The notes beneath the pieces were generated by a model. The model was not told where the DNA came from and ran no database searches. It saw only the letters and a list, made by a program, of their open reading frames with translations. The position numbers and the translations under genes are program-made. This document shows, piece by piece, positions 50,981 through 61,321 of a stretch of DNA of 64,000 bases (position 1 is its first letter; each line of letters opens with the position of its first letter). Origin of the DNA: an uncultured Prevotellaceae bacterium (lineage in GTDB: Bacteria; Bacteroidota; Bacteroidia; Bacteroidales; Bacteroidaceae); the NCBI GenBank assembly GCA_900316575.1, contig ONDJ01000001.1, forward strand, positions 310,001 to 374,000, given 5' to 3'.

Positions 50981-53900
50981 TCATACGACTTCTTCGTAGG
51001 TGTTTTGCAACACATACCATACGTAGCCTTTAACATTGTTGTGTCCCATCTTTTGCAACAAATCCATGTATTCCTTGACTTGATCTATGTATTCGGCTTT
51101 TGGTTTACCAAATTTGTAGTCCACAACGATGGTCTCTTTTTCGCTCATCATCACGCGGTCGGGGCGGCGGTGCATTATTCTCCCGTCTTTTGTGCGCGTC
51201 AAGATGGTACATTCGCGAAATAGTTCCCATGAATGATTGAACCAGTGCGCAGCACGTCCCGTCAAAATGCGATGGCTAACAAGTTGCATCACCTCGTCTA
51301 CTTCTTCTGCCGGCAACACACCTTGCTGAACTGCGGCGCGTACCGCTTTAGGAGCGTCGTCGGCCACAGCAATCTGTTCAAAGATATGATGAAGCAATTT
51401 GCCTCGCTCTATGTAAGCGCGTTGAAGTGCTTCTTTTTCGTTGGGCTCTTGCACAAACATCGTAGCCGCAGTGCTTTGACGGAACTCTGCTCGCCATTGT
51501 GTTTTGGGCAATGCCACAATCTTAACTTCAGGAACAACGCGCATGGGGTTTCTAACCTCTTCTACAGCAGCAACGACCTTGTCAACATATCCCGTCGGTT
51601 CTCCGCGCTCAATCAGACATGGAGCTTCTTCGCCTAACTGCATCAAAGCCTGGCGCACCAACTCCCCTACACTTGACTTAAATCCAAAGGCTTTTGTATC
51701 TAACCATACGAAGAGGTTGTGCTCTGCACGCGTAAAGGCTACATAGAGCAGATTGAGGTTTTCTACCCGTTGCCGATACCGCTCACTCTCATAGGCTTCC
51801 TTATAAATAGATTCGGCCATGGACTTCTTGAGTTTCATGGGCAACAATGGTATGTCTGAATAGGGTGCTTCCCCTGGTTTGCACCACATTTGCTTCTTTT
51901 TGGTGTAGGTAGAATCACCACAAAGTTCCCAGGCCAGATAAGGCATAAACACAGTGTGGTAAGCCAAACCCTTTGCGCTGTGGATGGTTACAATCTGTAT
52001 GCCATCGAACACAGCAGAGCCGATGGCTTTCGATGCGAGTTTTTCGTCCCAAAACTGAAGAAACTGGTGGACATCGCCTCCTTCAGAGAGTAAGAAATCC
52101 TTGAGTCTGTCCAGAAAGAAGAATATATAATCTTGTTGCCCTTCTATGCAGCCTAAATTGAGAAGCGCGATTATTCGTTCGCATCGTTCATAAAGCGGCA
52201 TACGCAAAAGGGCTGACCGTTGGCTACTGATTTCTTCGGGCATTAGGTCGTCGCGTTGACCTATGATTTCTTCCCACGTTTTATCTTCACGTTTTACTAA
52301 TTGATAATAGCGGTGCAAAAGATACACTTGGGAGACTGTATCCTGAGGATGGAGCAAATAACGCAGAGTAGCGATGATCATTTGAACGGCTGGCGAAGAG
52401 TCGAGCTGAAAAGCATCGTTCGAAATAAAAGGTAGGTCGGCATGATACTCAGTCATATAGTTGATCACTTTCCTTCCGTCCGTTCGACCTCTGACAAGCA
52501 CAGCCATATCTCTATATGCGACGCCCTTTTCTTCGTGAAGCCTATAAATTTGAAGAGCCAAATCTTCCAACATGCCATTAGCCACAGCATCTTCTTCCGA
52601 TAGTCCACACCACGCTTCAACGTCTTTTCCGCCGCCTATACTGACGCGCACGTATCCTTCGCCCTTGCCTGAAGCAACTCGCTGCTCCACATCACTATAA
52701 ATTCTTTCCAGATCCGCTTGATCGCTTGTATTGTTCTCATCAACGAAGAGTTTATGCTTGATGGCCTTACTGAATAGCTCATTATTAAACTCCACGATAT
52801 TCCGATCGCTGCGGTAATTGGTTTGGAGTGTATTGGTTGCCAATTGCTCTTTCTTGAACTGCTGATCAATATGAGCTAAGTTTTCCCAATCGCCACCACG
52901 CCATCGATAAATGCTCTGCTTGACATCACCCACCAGCATGGAGCTCTTCCCGTTTGCGAGGCACTCATTTATAAGCCGCTTGAAGGTGTGCCATTGTAGG
53001 GTGGAAGTGTCTTGAAACTCGTCGATCATAACATGTTGGAACTGCACGCCTGCCCGCTCGTAAACAAACGAAGTGTCATCGTCGCTCACCAGACGATCAA
53101 ACAGCAATGGTGTGCGTCCCAAGAGAAAGCGTCCTGTTTCTTCGCCTATATCAGTGACCATTTGATTGATTTCGCCCACCAAGCGCAATTCTCCAAGCTG
53201 CTTCAGACTAAGGCTGCAGGAGTTTATCACGTTGAGACTCTCTACGCGTGTAGATTCTAAATCAACAAGCTTCTCACGCAAAAGAGTTACCTCGCTTACA
53301 AGTTGGGCGTTGTTTCTATCAGCTTTCCTCAGCCAGTTTTGTGCGTCAGCAAAAAAACCTTGCATACGAGGACCATGCTCTTTTATCGTTTCGCATTTCA
53401 AGGCTTTCTGTATGTAAGATAGGATGGTGCTACCATTGGAAATTTGGTGTCCATCGCCGTATGCTTCTTGAAAAGCGTGCGCTTTGTTTTCAAGCCTTTC
53501 CACAGCATTATTGAGCATCGCCCGCAACCTACTTTGATAATCGCGCATCAACTGATTGTTGAGCTTACCCGCCAGACTGTCGCTTTCCTTGGCAAATGCC
53601 TCTTTGTTGATTTCAGTAGCAAGCTCTTTCACCTTCGCAATGACGTTCCAGTTTCCTTCTTCCTCCATGTTGTCAATGGCAAAGCGCGTCATCCAATTCA
53701 ACAGCTCTTTGCGCTTTGGCAACTCCATCATCAAACGATCCACAGCGCGATTAAAGATGTCCTTGTCTTCAATATCTACTTGGAAATTGGCCGTAAGCCC
53801 CAGCTCGTGAGCCAATCCACGCAATAGTCGTTGCAGGAAACTGTCAATGGTCTGCACATAGAAGTCGTCATAGGCATGAAGGATTGTATGCAAAGCCACT

Positions 53901-54187
53901 GCAGCACGGCGTTTCAATACCTCAACGGGCTGCCTTGTCTCTTCCATTACTTTGCTGAGGAAACCGTCGGGCTTTGTCGTTGTATCGTGGTGAGCTATGT
54001 CGTAAAGATGCTCCAAGATACGCGTCTTCATCTCGTGCGTAGCTTTGATGGTAAACGTCACGGCAAGGATGCTCCGTGGCTGCACCATGTCGTAAGCCAA
54101 AAGCAAGGATATGTATTGTGCGGTGAGTTCAAACGTCTTGCCTGAACCTGCCGAAGCACGAAAGACATTGAGTTTTCCTGATTGCAT
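50981..54187 (-). CDS. addA: UvrD-type helicase/nuclease, AddA-like
   Basis: 1068 residues from ATG 54187 (MQSGKLNVFRASAGSGKTFE), chosen because the Walker A follows at once, as in AddA homologues; the longer frame to 54289 overlaps the upstream gene. Motifs: SAGSGKT, VMIDEFQDTSTLQW (II), VGDVKQSIYRWRGGD (III), LQTNYRS (IV), VTIHSAKGLAYHTVFMPYLA (V), LLYVAFTRAEH (VI), and a C-terminal nuclease motif IVVDYKFGKP. DNA-end-processing helicase-nuclease with the AddB-like partner. Confidence 0.88.
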   Translation of the reverse strand: MQSGKLNVFRASAGSGKTFELTAQYISLLLAYDMVQPRSILAVTFTIKATHEMKTRILEHLYDIAHHDTTTKPDGFLSKVMEETRQPVEVLKRRAAVALHTILHAYDDFYVQTIDSFLQRLLRGLAHELGLTANFQVDIEDKDIFNRAVDRLMMELPKRKELLNWMTRFAIDNMEEEGNWNVIAKVKELATEINKEAFAKESDSLAGKLNNQLMRDYQSRLRAMLNNAVERLENKAHAFQEAYGDGHQISNGSTILSYIQKALKCETIKEHGPRMQGFFADAQNWLRKADRNNAQLVSEVTLLREKLVDLESTRVESLNVINSCSLSLKQLGELRLVGEINQMVTDIGEETGRFLLGRTPLLFDRLVSDDDTSFVYERAGVQFQHVMIDEFQDTSTLQWHTFKRLINECLANGKSSMLVGDVKQSIYRWRGGDWENLAHIDQQFKKEQLATNTLQTNYRSDRNIVEFNNELFSKAIKHKLFVDENNTSDQADLERIYSDVEQRVASGKGEGYVRVSIGGGKDVEAWCGLSEEDAVANGMLEDLALQIYRLHEEKGVAYRDMAVLVRGRTDGRKVINYMTEYHADLPFISNDAFQLDSSPAVQMIIATLRYLLHPQDTVSQVYLLHRYYQLVKREDKTWEEIIGQRDDLMPEEISSQRSALLRMPLYERCERIIALLNLGCIEGQQDYIFFFLDRLKDFLLSEGGDVHQFLQFWDEKLASKAIGSAVFDGIQIVTIHSAKGLAYHTVFMPYLAWELCGDSTYTKKKQMWCKPGEAPYSDIPLLPMKLKKSMAESIYKEAYESERYRQRVENLNLLYVAFTRAEHNLFVWLDTKAFGFKSSVGELVRQALMQLGEEAPCLIERGEPTGYVDKVVAAVEEVRNPMRVVPEVKIVALPKTQWRAEFRQSTAATMFVQEPNEKEALQRAYIERGKLLHHIFEQIAVADDAPKAVRAAVQQGVLPAEEVDEVMQLVSHRILTGRAAHWFNHSWELFRECTILTRTKDGRIMHRRPDRVMMSEKETIVVDYKFGKPKAEYIDQVKEYMDLLQKMGHNNVKGYVWYVLQNTYEEVV

Positions 54188-54215
54188 AAGCCAAATTTGA
54201 ATAATGAAACGGGCT

Positions 54216-55037
54216 TTACCACCTTCCGCGATTGTCGCGCGACTCAATGACATTTTCAATGTTGTCGGGCAACTTACTGAAGAAGTCATGCCCTGTGAGC
54301 CGCTCTACGTCGTCAACGGAGGTACTATAATCATGAAAACGCCCTGAGAGTTTTCGGTTGGGGAAGACAAAGGCTTTACAATGCCATTGGCCAGAAGACT
54401 TCCAACACACGACCTTAAAGAACCTTTGCGGCACACAAACTCGATGCCGCCCGATCGTTTCATACCCTTTGTCCACAACAGGCCCGCAAACGATATAAAC
54501 ACTCCCCCAACGATGGGCACAATCACGCAAAGCACTCTCAAGATCTTCCCATAATCCGGCGTTGAGGTCAAAGTCTTGTGGACAGGTATTCGTGAGGAGA
54601 AAACTTTCGCGCATAGCACGCCCGCTCCATTTCATGTCGCCAGCAGGTGCCATGTGCCCCCGACTATAGCCCGAACCTTTGTAGTCGCCATTGTCGGCAC
54701 CATTATACCCTATATCGTAGTCGGGCTCAAAACTTCCTTCGCGTCTCAACCTCCCACGTGCTTCTTGAGCAGTGAGTTCGTAAGCCACCCAGTTAGGAAT
54801 ACGCCAATTGCTGTTGTAGCTTACGGCATAACCCGTTCTCACCAACTGTTTAGAGGGAACGCCAGGATTTGTGATAGGAATTTCGAATGCGTTTGACGTT
54901 TGTTCAACATCGGTTTGCCCTGCAGTGCTATCAATTTGCGACGAAAAGAATCTGACCATTTCCTCAACTTGTTTGCTATCAAATTGACAGGCACAGCACA
55001 TCAAGACTGAAAGAATGAATAGAGCAACGTTCTTCAT
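54216..55037 (-). CDS. Secreted DNA/RNA non-specific endonuclease (lipoprotein)
   Basis: 273 residues from ATG 55037 (MKNVALFILSVLMCCACQFD), chosen for the lipoprotein signal; the frame extends to 55136 but would overlap the neighbour. The NucA/NUC1 active site is SRGHMAPAGDMKWS, with the general-base His, followed by TNTCPQDFDLNAGLWEDLES carrying the metal-binding Asn. Such enzymes cut DNA and RNA without sequence preference, here probably in the envelope or outside. It ends 28 bases before the AddA-like gene. Confidence 0.9.
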   Translation of the reverse strand: MKNVALFILSVLMCCACQFDSKQVEEMVRFFSSQIDSTAGQTDVEQTSNAFEIPITNPGVPSKQLVRTGYAVSYNSNWRIPNWVAYELTAQEARGRLRREGSFEPDYDIGYNGADNGDYKGSGYSRGHMAPAGDMKWSGRAMRESFLLTNTCPQDFDLNAGLWEDLESALRDCAHRWGSVYIVCGPVVDKGYETIGRHRVCVPQRFFKVVCWKSSGQWHCKAFVFPNRKLSGRFHDYSTSVDDVERLTGHDFFSKLPDNIENVIESRDNRGRW

Positions 55038-55062
55038 ACTTACACATCTGAAGTCTTCGAGG

Positions 55063-55638
55063 TTAGCGTCCCTCTTTGCCTTGATCCATTCCGATATTGT
55101 CGGGCGTATCGTCTTTGCGAATGTCAATAGCCCCACTACCAGGCACCATGGTCATGACCAACAGCACCTGCCCATCCTCACTTCCCGCTGGACCTATCGT
55201 CACACCAAAGACGATGCCATTAGCCGTGCTGTTTTGTTCATCGGGAGCTATGCCTTGAAGGATTACCTTGTCCTTGTACTTGCTTGGAATGTAGCTCTCA
55301 AAACTTTCTAAGCTGAAAACACGATTGATTAACGTGGCTGTGTCGCGCTTAACGGTGATTTCTACCTGATTATCGTAGAACTCATCGCCGAAATCGTCTG
55401 TAAAAATGGGCTTTTCCGTGTCGGAATAGCGATGAACGACCACATGATAAGTCTTTTCGTCAATGGCAAGGTCGTAAGTATTTGTGACGTCTTCTTTCTG
55501 CGCCTCTTGGCTGTTTTCAATGACTGCAGCGCGTGGGGCCTCGGCGGACTCTGTTTTTTTCTCTTCCTTAGTTCCGCAAGCAGTCAACATGCTCATAGCA
55601 ACAAGGGAAAGCGTTGTAAAAAGGAGTGAATTTCTCAT
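55063..55638 (-). CDS. DUF4738-type lipoprotein
   Basis: 191 residues. Signal MRNSLLFTTLSLVAMSMLTA then Cys. The mature part has VVVHRYSDTEKPIFTDDFGD, RVFSLESFESYIPSKYKDKV and GQVLLVMTMVPGSGAIDIRK, which I associate with DUF4738. Function unknown, envelope location likely. It sits 25 bases before the nuclease gene and 18 after the murF-alr gene. Confidence 0.75.
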   Translation of the reverse strand: MRNSLLFTTLSLVAMSMLTACGTKEEKKTESAEAPRAAVIENSQEAQKEDVTNTYDLAIDEKTYHVVVHRYSDTEKPIFTDDFGDEFYDNQVEITVKRDTATLINRVFSLESFESYIPSKYKDKVILQGIAPDEQNSTANGIVFGVTIGPAGSEDGQVLLVMTMVPGSGAIDIRKDDTPDNIGMDQGKEGR

Positions 55639-55656
55639 AATAGATGTTGTTTAGAG

Positions 55657-58128
55657 TCAGTCTTGAAAATAAACGCGCTTCACACGTTCGCTGACCGAAG
55701 TTAGTATTTCGTAAGGAATAGTGCCGAGACGGTCGGAAAGAACTGTCACAGGCAGATTGTCGCCAAAGACTTCTACCGTGTCGCCTTCTTTACAGTCGAT
55801 GTCAGTCACGTCTATCATGCAAACGTCCATACAGATATTGCCCACGTACGGTGCTCGTTTGCCGTTTACCAGACAATAAGCATTGCGATTGCCGAGATGT
55901 CGGTCCAATCCATCGGCATATCCGATGGGGATAGCTGCGATGCGCGATGGCTTTTCCACGGTGCCACGACGCGAATAGCCCACGGTAGTATCGGGCGTGA
56001 TGTTGCGAATTTGGAGAATAGTGGTTTTGAGCGTAGCCACGTTGTGGATAACCTTATTTGTTACGGGGTCTATGCCATATAATCCTATTCCCAATCGCAC
56101 CATGTCCAAATGGCGTTCAGGGAAGCGTGCTATGGCTGCACTGTTACAGATATGGCGGAGTATTTTATGCGGAAAAGCGTCTTGCAGTTTTTGCGAAGCT
56201 TGCTCAAAACGGCGAAACTGCTCGTTGGTAAAATCGTCAAAGTCTGTGCTGTCGGCTCCTGCAAAATGGCTGAACACAGAACGCACAATCACTGCATTCT
56301 GGTGTGTGAGCCGATCAATGAGACGGGGAAGGTCGTTTTCAGGATGGAAACCTAAGCGCGACATACCGGTATCAAGTTTCACATGAACGGGAAAGCCCAC
56401 AATGCCACGCTGCTTAGCAGCACTGATCAATGCTTCAAGCAACGCAAAGCTGTACACTTCGGGCTCTAAGCGATGGCGAAACAATGTGCCGAAGCTGGTC
56501 ATTTCGGGGTTCATCACAATGATACCGCGTGTGATGCCCGCTGCTCGCAACTCTGCGCCCTCGTCGGCTACAGCAACGGCCAGATAGTGCACGCCTCGAT
56601 CTTGGAGTGTTTTAGCCACTTCGATACTTCCTGTGCCATAAGCTGAAGCTTTCACCATACACACCATCCGAGTGCTCGGCTGCAGGAACGAGCGATAATG
56701 ATTAAGATTAGCACAAAGCGCACTGAGATTGATGTCGAGTGTGGTTTCATGAACGCGCCGCGCAAGTTTTTCAGTGATGCGTTCAAAACCAAACTGACGC
56801 GCTCCTTTAATAAGTACCACGTCGCCACTCATGGCATCAATCAGCCCGCTATTGAGCAAGCTTTCAGTGTCTTCAAAAAAATGCTTGTCCATGTAAAACA
56901 AATTGGCAGCGCGTTTCAATTCCGTCCCCACACCGATGAGTTTCTGCACACCACGCCGCGATACCATTTCTGCCACGCGCCCATAAAGTTCCTCGGCTGG
57001 CAAACCGCTTTGTAAAATATCAGAAAGGATCAGAGTATGACAGCGTCCGGCAGGATCTGCGCGCCTACTCATAAAGTCAAGTGCAATGTCCAACGAATGC
57101 AGATCGCTGTTGTAGCTATCGTTAATCAGTGTACATCCACGTACTCCTTGTATGACTTCAAGTCGCATAGCTACTGGCTCTAAGCGTGCCATGCGCTCTG
57201 CGATTTCTTCGCGCGAAAGGTGTAAGTAGAGGCACACAGCGAGGCAGTGGATGGAGTTTTCCACCGAAGCATTGTCAATAAAAGGCAACGTATATTCGCC
57301 ATCTTGTCGCAAATAGACGTAATGGACACGTGTGCCATGAGCCAACTTTTCTACGCGCTTGATATAGAGCGAAGCCGATGCGTCTCTGCGCGACCAAGCA
57401 ATGGTATCGGCTGTGACGAGTGCCAGGCTCATACAGTCGGAAACAAGCTTGTCGTCGCCATTATAGACTACGAGCTGACTGTCTTTGAACAGGGCCAATT
57501 TCTCTACACACTTCTCTTCGGGAGTAGCAAAGTTTTCCTGATGAGGCGCACCGATATTGGTAAGTACCCCAATTGTGGGCTGGATAATGGCCTGCAATGC
57601 GGGCATTTCACCAGGTTGGGATATGCCGGCTTCAAAGATTGCCAACTGCGTACGCTCACTGAGCTGACACACCGAAAGGGGCACTCCCACCTGTGAGTTA
57701 TAGGAACGAGGCGAGCGCGTCACCTGACGGCTCGGCTGCAACAATTGATAGAGCCACTCTTTGACAACGGTTTTACCATTCGAACCCGTAATACCTACAA
57801 CTGGCACATCAAATTCTTCGCGATGGCGTTCGGCCAGACGCTGCAGGGCTTTCAGTGGGCTGAGCACCAATAAGAAGCAAGCCTCGGGGAACAGTCGTTC
57901 GCGGTCTTCGGGCAATTCGCCCACACAGAATTGTCGAACGCCACGACGATAAAGGTCGGGAATATATCGACGCCCATCACCAGTGGGTGTACGTAGGGCA
58001 AAAAACAATGTTGTTTCGGGAAAAGCCAACGAGCGGCTGTCTGTGAGCAACCACTCTACGCTACGCTCGGCATTTCCAAAGCACCGAGCCCCAACAAACG
58101 AGGCTACGGTCGAAAGTGTATAGTGCAT
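55657..58128 (-). CDS. Bifunctional MurF ligase / alanine racemase
   Basis: 823 residues. The N-terminal 460 residues are MurF: VVGITGSNGKTVVKEWLYQL (ATP loop), IFEAGISQPGEM, VLTNIGAPHQENF, LINDSYNSDLHSLDIAL. The rest is a PLP alanine racemase: LDINLSALCANLNHYRSFLQ, MVKASAYGTG (PLP lysine), LDTGMSRLGFH, GYSRRGTV, IPIGYADGLDRHLGNR and VGNICMDVCMIDVTDI. One protein makes D-alanine and attaches D-Ala-D-Ala to the UDP-muramoyl-tripeptide. This fusion is common in Bacteroidota. Both halves keep their catalytic motifs. Confidence 0.95.
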   Translation of the reverse strand: MHYTLSTVASFVGARCFGNAERSVEWLLTDSRSLAFPETTLFFALRTPTGDGRRYIPDLYRRGVRQFCVGELPEDRERLFPEACFLLVLSPLKALQRLAERHREEFDVPVVGITGSNGKTVVKEWLYQLLQPSRQVTRSPRSYNSQVGVPLSVCQLSERTQLAIFEAGISQPGEMPALQAIIQPTIGVLTNIGAPHQENFATPEEKCVEKLALFKDSQLVVYNGDDKLVSDCMSLALVTADTIAWSRRDASASLYIKRVEKLAHGTRVHYVYLRQDGEYTLPFIDNASVENSIHCLAVCLYLHLSREEIAERMARLEPVAMRLEVIQGVRGCTLINDSYNSDLHSLDIALDFMSRRADPAGRCHTLILSDILQSGLPAEELYGRVAEMVSRRGVQKLIGVGTELKRAANLFYMDKHFFEDTESLLNSGLIDAMSGDVVLIKGARQFGFERITEKLARRVHETTLDINLSALCANLNHYRSFLQPSTRMVCMVKASAYGTGSIEVAKTLQDRGVHYLAVAVADEGAELRAAGITRGIIVMNPEMTSFGTLFRHRLEPEVYSFALLEALISAAKQRGIVGFPVHVKLDTGMSRLGFHPENDLPRLIDRLTHQNAVIVRSVFSHFAGADSTDFDDFTNEQFRRFEQASQKLQDAFPHKILRHICNSAAIARFPERHLDMVRLGIGLYGIDPVTNKVIHNVATLKTTILQIRNITPDTTVGYSRRGTVEKPSRIAAIPIGYADGLDRHLGNRNAYCLVNGKRAPYVGNICMDVCMIDVTDIDCKEGDTVEVFGDNLPVTVLSDRLGTIPYEILTSVSERVKRVYFQD

Positions 58129-58201
58129 AAATTAACTTGAAAGGATTTGCTAAAAATTCATTTTGATTAATTTGCGAGCTTGTCCAAAAAGGATTGTCAC
58201 G

Positions 58202-59158
58202 TCATCGCTTGAAAGGGATACCCCATTTTGTCTCAAACGCAGCAATGAGCCGCTCAGTTTCCTGTTCAAAGAGGCTATATTGCTCGCTATCAGCCCGACG
58301 TGGAACGTGCTCCACACGCTTACACAAGGATTGACACTCACGCACAAATTCGTGCGTTGCAGGCGTAAAAGCCCATTCTGACAATCGCAGCCAAACGTAT
58401 GCTGTAGCAACGCTGTTCACATGAAGCATATCAGCCTTGTAGAAACGATAGTCGCGTAGTTCATCCAAGACGATTTCATAGGATGGGAAATAAACGCACT
58501 GTGCAAACTGACGACAAAGTTCGTCGATTGCTAAGAGCAACGCAGCCTTTGACAAGCGACTCTCGTGCATTCCATATTTTGCATAGCGATAAGGGCTCAC
58601 TGTAAAGACCACACGTTTTTCGGCTGGCAACGTTGAGAGCCACGCCCCCCAATGCGACACAATCTCTTCAAAGGATTGTATCCGCTCGACGTACTCATCA
58701 GCGGGCTGTTTATGGCAGTTGGCCACCACACACCCATCTACCTTTCGACAATATAAATGATTGCTGCCTGCCGTCACAAAAATTACATTTGCCTTCTGAA
58801 AAGCGGCTTTTCCAATGCGCTCGGCCTCTTGGCTACGAGCCACACATTCTTCTCTACTTAAGCCATCGCAAACACTGCTGTGTAAACAACTATGCCACAA
58901 GCTATCAGCACCCTCATAAATATGGTCTTCACAATTATTGCAGCTATCGCTCCAGCGCTGAAGTGCACCCAAAATGCTCTCCATGTTATAGAGCGTTCCT
59001 GCAGGATTGACCACAGCTTTCAGACCTGCCGACAGCGCGCGCTCACCTACCTCTGCAGCAAAGCACGAACCCACAAACAGCAATCCCGTATTCGGCGCGA
59101 TGGCCACAGATTTCGGGGGAAGGCTCACAAGGGTGCGAAACAATGGTACTGGCATCAC
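58202..59158 (-). CDS. GSCFA-domain protein
   Basis: 318 residues. The name-giving motif appears as LLFVGSCFAAEVGERALSAG near residue 30, with the conserved blocks NPAGTLYNMESILGALQ, VIFVTAGSN and FTVSPYRY. The family is related to SGNH hydrolases and may act on carbohydrate esters, but no substrate is established. ATG 59155 is an equally good start. Lies 73 bases upstream of murF-alr on the same strand. Confidence 0.9.
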   Translation of the reverse strand: MMPVPLFRTLVSLPPKSVAIAPNTGLLFVGSCFAAEVGERALSAGLKAVVNPAGTLYNMESILGALQRWSDSCNNCEDHIYEGADSLWHSCLHSSVCDGLSREECVARSQEAERIGKAAFQKANVIFVTAGSNHLYCRKVDGCVVANCHKQPADEYVERIQSFEEIVSHWGAWLSTLPAEKRVVFTVSPYRYAKYGMHESRLSKAALLLAIDELCRQFAQCVYFPSYEIVLDELRDYRFYKADMLHVNSVATAYVWLRLSEWAFTPATHEFVRECQSLCKRVEHVPRRADSEQYSLFEQETERLIAAFETKWGIPFKR

Positions 59159-59293
59159 TTTAAGATTGGCACGTGTTTGCTGTAACTACAATTGCGAAGC
59201 AAAAATACAACATTTCGTCCGTCATAGGGCAAAGATAGTGGTGCTTTTTGCATACACACCATTAAGATAATAGGCTGTAGGCCAAAGAATATG

Positions 59294-59301
59294 TACTTTT
59301 G
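59294..59301 (+). promoter_or_regulatory. -7 element of the methyltransferase gene
   Basis: TACTTTTG, full TAnnTTTG match, 35 bases before the ATG at 59337. No convincing -33 TTG. Confidence 0.5.
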
Positions 59302-59336
59302 CACAAAGAAATGTAACACGCAGCACAACGCACACC

Positions 59337-60140
59337 ATGGCTATAACAACCGTTACCGACCTCAACCACCCTGCACTTGACATCTATGCACGGCTCACTG
59401 AACCCCAACTGCTCAATAGGCTTCAGCCCGAAAAGGGAGTTTTCATTGCTGAAAGTCCCAAGGTGATACGAACGGCTCTTACTGCTGGCCTTGAACCCAT
59501 TTCCCTCTTATGCGAATCGCGCCATATCAGTGGCGATGCTGCCGATATCATAGCCGCCTGCCCCACCCTGCCAATCTATACTGGCTCGCGCGAACTGCTC
59601 TGCGAACTCACGGGCTACACACTCACACGCGGCGTGCTCTGCGCTATGCACCGCCCCATCCTCAAAAGCCCAGAACAAATCTGTGAAAAAGCTCGGCGTG
59701 TATGTGTTATCCATCAGGTAAGCGACACAACCAACATCGGAGCCATCTTTCGCAGTGCTGCAGCCCTTGGAATTGAGGCCGTGCTACTCTCTCCTGGCAC
59801 CTGCGACCCACTCAATCGACGCGCGGTGCGCGTATCAATGGGCAGTATTTTCCTTGTGCCTTGGGCATGGCTCAGCCCCCAGAACTTAAACGACCAACTC
59901 CATGCGCTCGGATTTCGCACAGCAGCTTTAGCCTTAACCGATAATAGCATTAGTCTCACACATCCTGCCCTGCAGGGTGAACCTCGCTTGGCACTCATCC
60001 TCGGCACCGAGGGCGATGGACTCCCGCGTCAGCTCATCAGCGAAGCCGACTACACCATCCGCATACCCATGGCTCATGGTGTAGATTCGCTCAACGTAGC
60101 AGCAGCATCAGCTGTGGCCTTTTGGGAACTCTGCAAGTAA
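59337..60140 (+). CDS. TrmH-family (SpoU) RNA 2'-O-methyltransferase
   Basis: 267 residues. An N-terminal substrate-binding domain (GVFIAESPKVIRTALTAGLE) precedes the SPOUT knot: NIGAIFRSAAALGIEAVLLS (motif 1), LALILGTEGDGLPRQLI (motif 2) and IPMAHGVDSLNVAAASAVAF (motif 3). It transfers methyl from S-adenosylmethionine to a ribose 2'-OH in tRNA or rRNA. The target nucleotide cannot be read from sequence. Codons are strongly C-rich, fitting lagging-strand location. Confidence 0.92.
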   Translation: MAITTVTDLNHPALDIYARLTEPQLLNRLQPEKGVFIAESPKVIRTALTAGLEPISLLCESRHISGDAADIIAACPTLPIYTGSRELLCELTGYTLTRGVLCAMHRPILKSPEQICEKARRVCVIHQVSDTTNIGAIFRSAAALGIEAVLLSPGTCDPLNRRAVRVSMGSIFLVPWAWLSPQNLNDQLHALGFRTAALALTDNSISLTHPALQGEPRLALILGTEGDGLPRQLISEADYTIRIPMAHGVDSLNVAAASAVAFWELCK

Positions 60141-60225
60141 ACATTTGTAGGCGAACTATTTGTCCCAATCTTGCCAAAACCCGTGAGAAATTGCTGCAGA
60201 AGCACACTTTTTTAGTACAAAGTGC

Positions 60226-60255
60226 TTGCAGCATTGATGAAAAAGCGTACTTTTG
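60226..60255 (+). promoter_or_regulatory. Promoter of rplU-rpmA
   Basis: TTG (60226-60228), 19 bases, TACTTTTG (60248-60255), a full consensus match, giving a leader of about 85 bases before rplU. Confidence 0.75.
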
Positions 60256-60344
60256 CCCCGCTTTTAGTCCGAAGGGGCTCAAACAAGCGTTGCCAAAGCA
60301 GGTAACCGCCTCCCGGAAAAATCCGTTTCAACCCTAATAAAAAA

Positions 60345-60662
60345 ATGTACGCAATTGTTGAAATTAACGGTCAGCAGTTCAAAGTGCAGGAAGGCTGCAA
60401 GATTTTTGTCAACCACCTGCCTAAGGCCGAGGAAGGCCAGACTGTTGAATTTGACAGAGTTCTCCTGATAGATCAGGACGGAGCTGTCAGCGTAGGTACC
60501 CCTGCCGTTGAAGGCGCCAAGGTAGTCTGCGAAGTAGTGAATCCGCTCGTAAAGGGCGACAAAGTATTGGTGTTCCACAAGAAACGCCGCAAGGGCTATC
60601 GCAAGCTCAACGGCTATCGCCACCAATACACCCAGCTGAGTGTAAAACAAGTAGCCATCTAA
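60345..60662 (+). CDS. rplU: Ribosomal protein L21
   Basis: 105 residues, full bL21: [49 protein letters not shown]. Binds 23S rRNA in the large subunit. First gene of the usual rplU-rpmA pair. Confidence 0.97.
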   Translation: MYAIVEINGQQFKVQEGCKIFVNHLPKAEEGQTVEFDRVLLIDQDGAVSVGTPAVEGAKVVCEVVNPLVKGDKVLVFHKKRRKGYRKLNGYRHQYTQLSVKQVAI

Positions 60663-60688
60663 CCCCCAAAAAACACAAGTAAAGAACT

Positions 60689-60949
60689 ATGGCACATAAG
60701 AAAGGTGTGGGTAGCTCCAAGAACGGACGTGAGTCCCACAGCAAACGACTCGGAGTGAAGATCTATGGTGGCCAGGCTTGTATCGCCGGCAACATCATCG
60801 TGCGTCAGCGCGGCACAGTGCACTATCCTGGGCAGAACGTGAGCATGGGTAAGGACAACACGCTTTATGCCCTTACTGATGGCATCGTACAGTTCCGCCG
60901 TGGAAACCGCGACCGTAGCGTTGTGAGCGTAATGCCCGCTGAAGCATAG
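60689..60949 (+). CDS. rpmA: Ribosomal protein L27
   Basis: 86 residues, full bL27: [60 protein letters not shown]. The flexible N-terminus reaches the peptidyl-transferase centre. No N-terminal cleavage extension as in Firmicutes. 26 bases after rplU. Confidence 0.97.
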   Translation: MAHKKGVGSSKNGRESHSKRLGVKIYGGQACIAGNIIVRQRGTVHYPGQNVSMGKDNTLYALTDGIVQFRRGNRDRSVVSVMPAEA

Positions 60950-61010
60950 AAAAAACGCTGGCTACTTGTAAAGAGAGTTCAAAAACACAAGTACACCAGT
61001 ATAACAAATG

Positions 61011-61045
61011 AAGTCCGATCTGTTTCTACGCAGGTCGGACTTTTT
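61011..61045 (+). terminator. Terminator of rplU-rpmA
   Basis: AAGTCCGATCTG / CAGGTCGGACTT (11 of 12 paired) followed by TTTT. The rest of 61046-61260 shows nothing I can support. Confidence 0.8.
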
Positions 61046-61260
61046 ATGCGCCAACTCCCCATCTTGAGTATTCGCATATTGGACCTTGTCTGTTTTTCAC
61101 GGCCATGAAAAACAGACGAGGTGGTAAAGTAGAATTATAAGGGACGCTGAACGTGCTGACTATTGTTACGAAAACTGTATTCTCCTGCTTGCAATGAACA
61201 AACACTCACACACACATCAACAACAGGGTTCTGGGGGTTGATCATCCATGCACATAAAAT

Positions 61261-61298
61261 CAATCAGGGCATTGCCCGTGTGGACAACGCCCTGATTG
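61261..61298 (-). terminator. Terminator of the OmpA-family gene
   Basis: CAATCAGGGC / GCCCTGATTG, perfect 10-bp stem, 23 bases past the stop, with ATTTTATG following on the minus strand. Confidence 0.65.
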
Positions 61299-61321
61299 CT
61301 GAATGAGATTTCAAGGAGAGA

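Noticed and set aside
54188..54289. N-terminal extension of the AddA-like frame
   Set aside because: Would overlap the nuclease gene, and the Walker A region normally follows the start within about 15 residues, as from ATG 54187.
58150..58410. 86-residue minus-strand open frame
   Set aside because: Overlaps the end of the GSCFA gene in another frame and has no recognisable feature.
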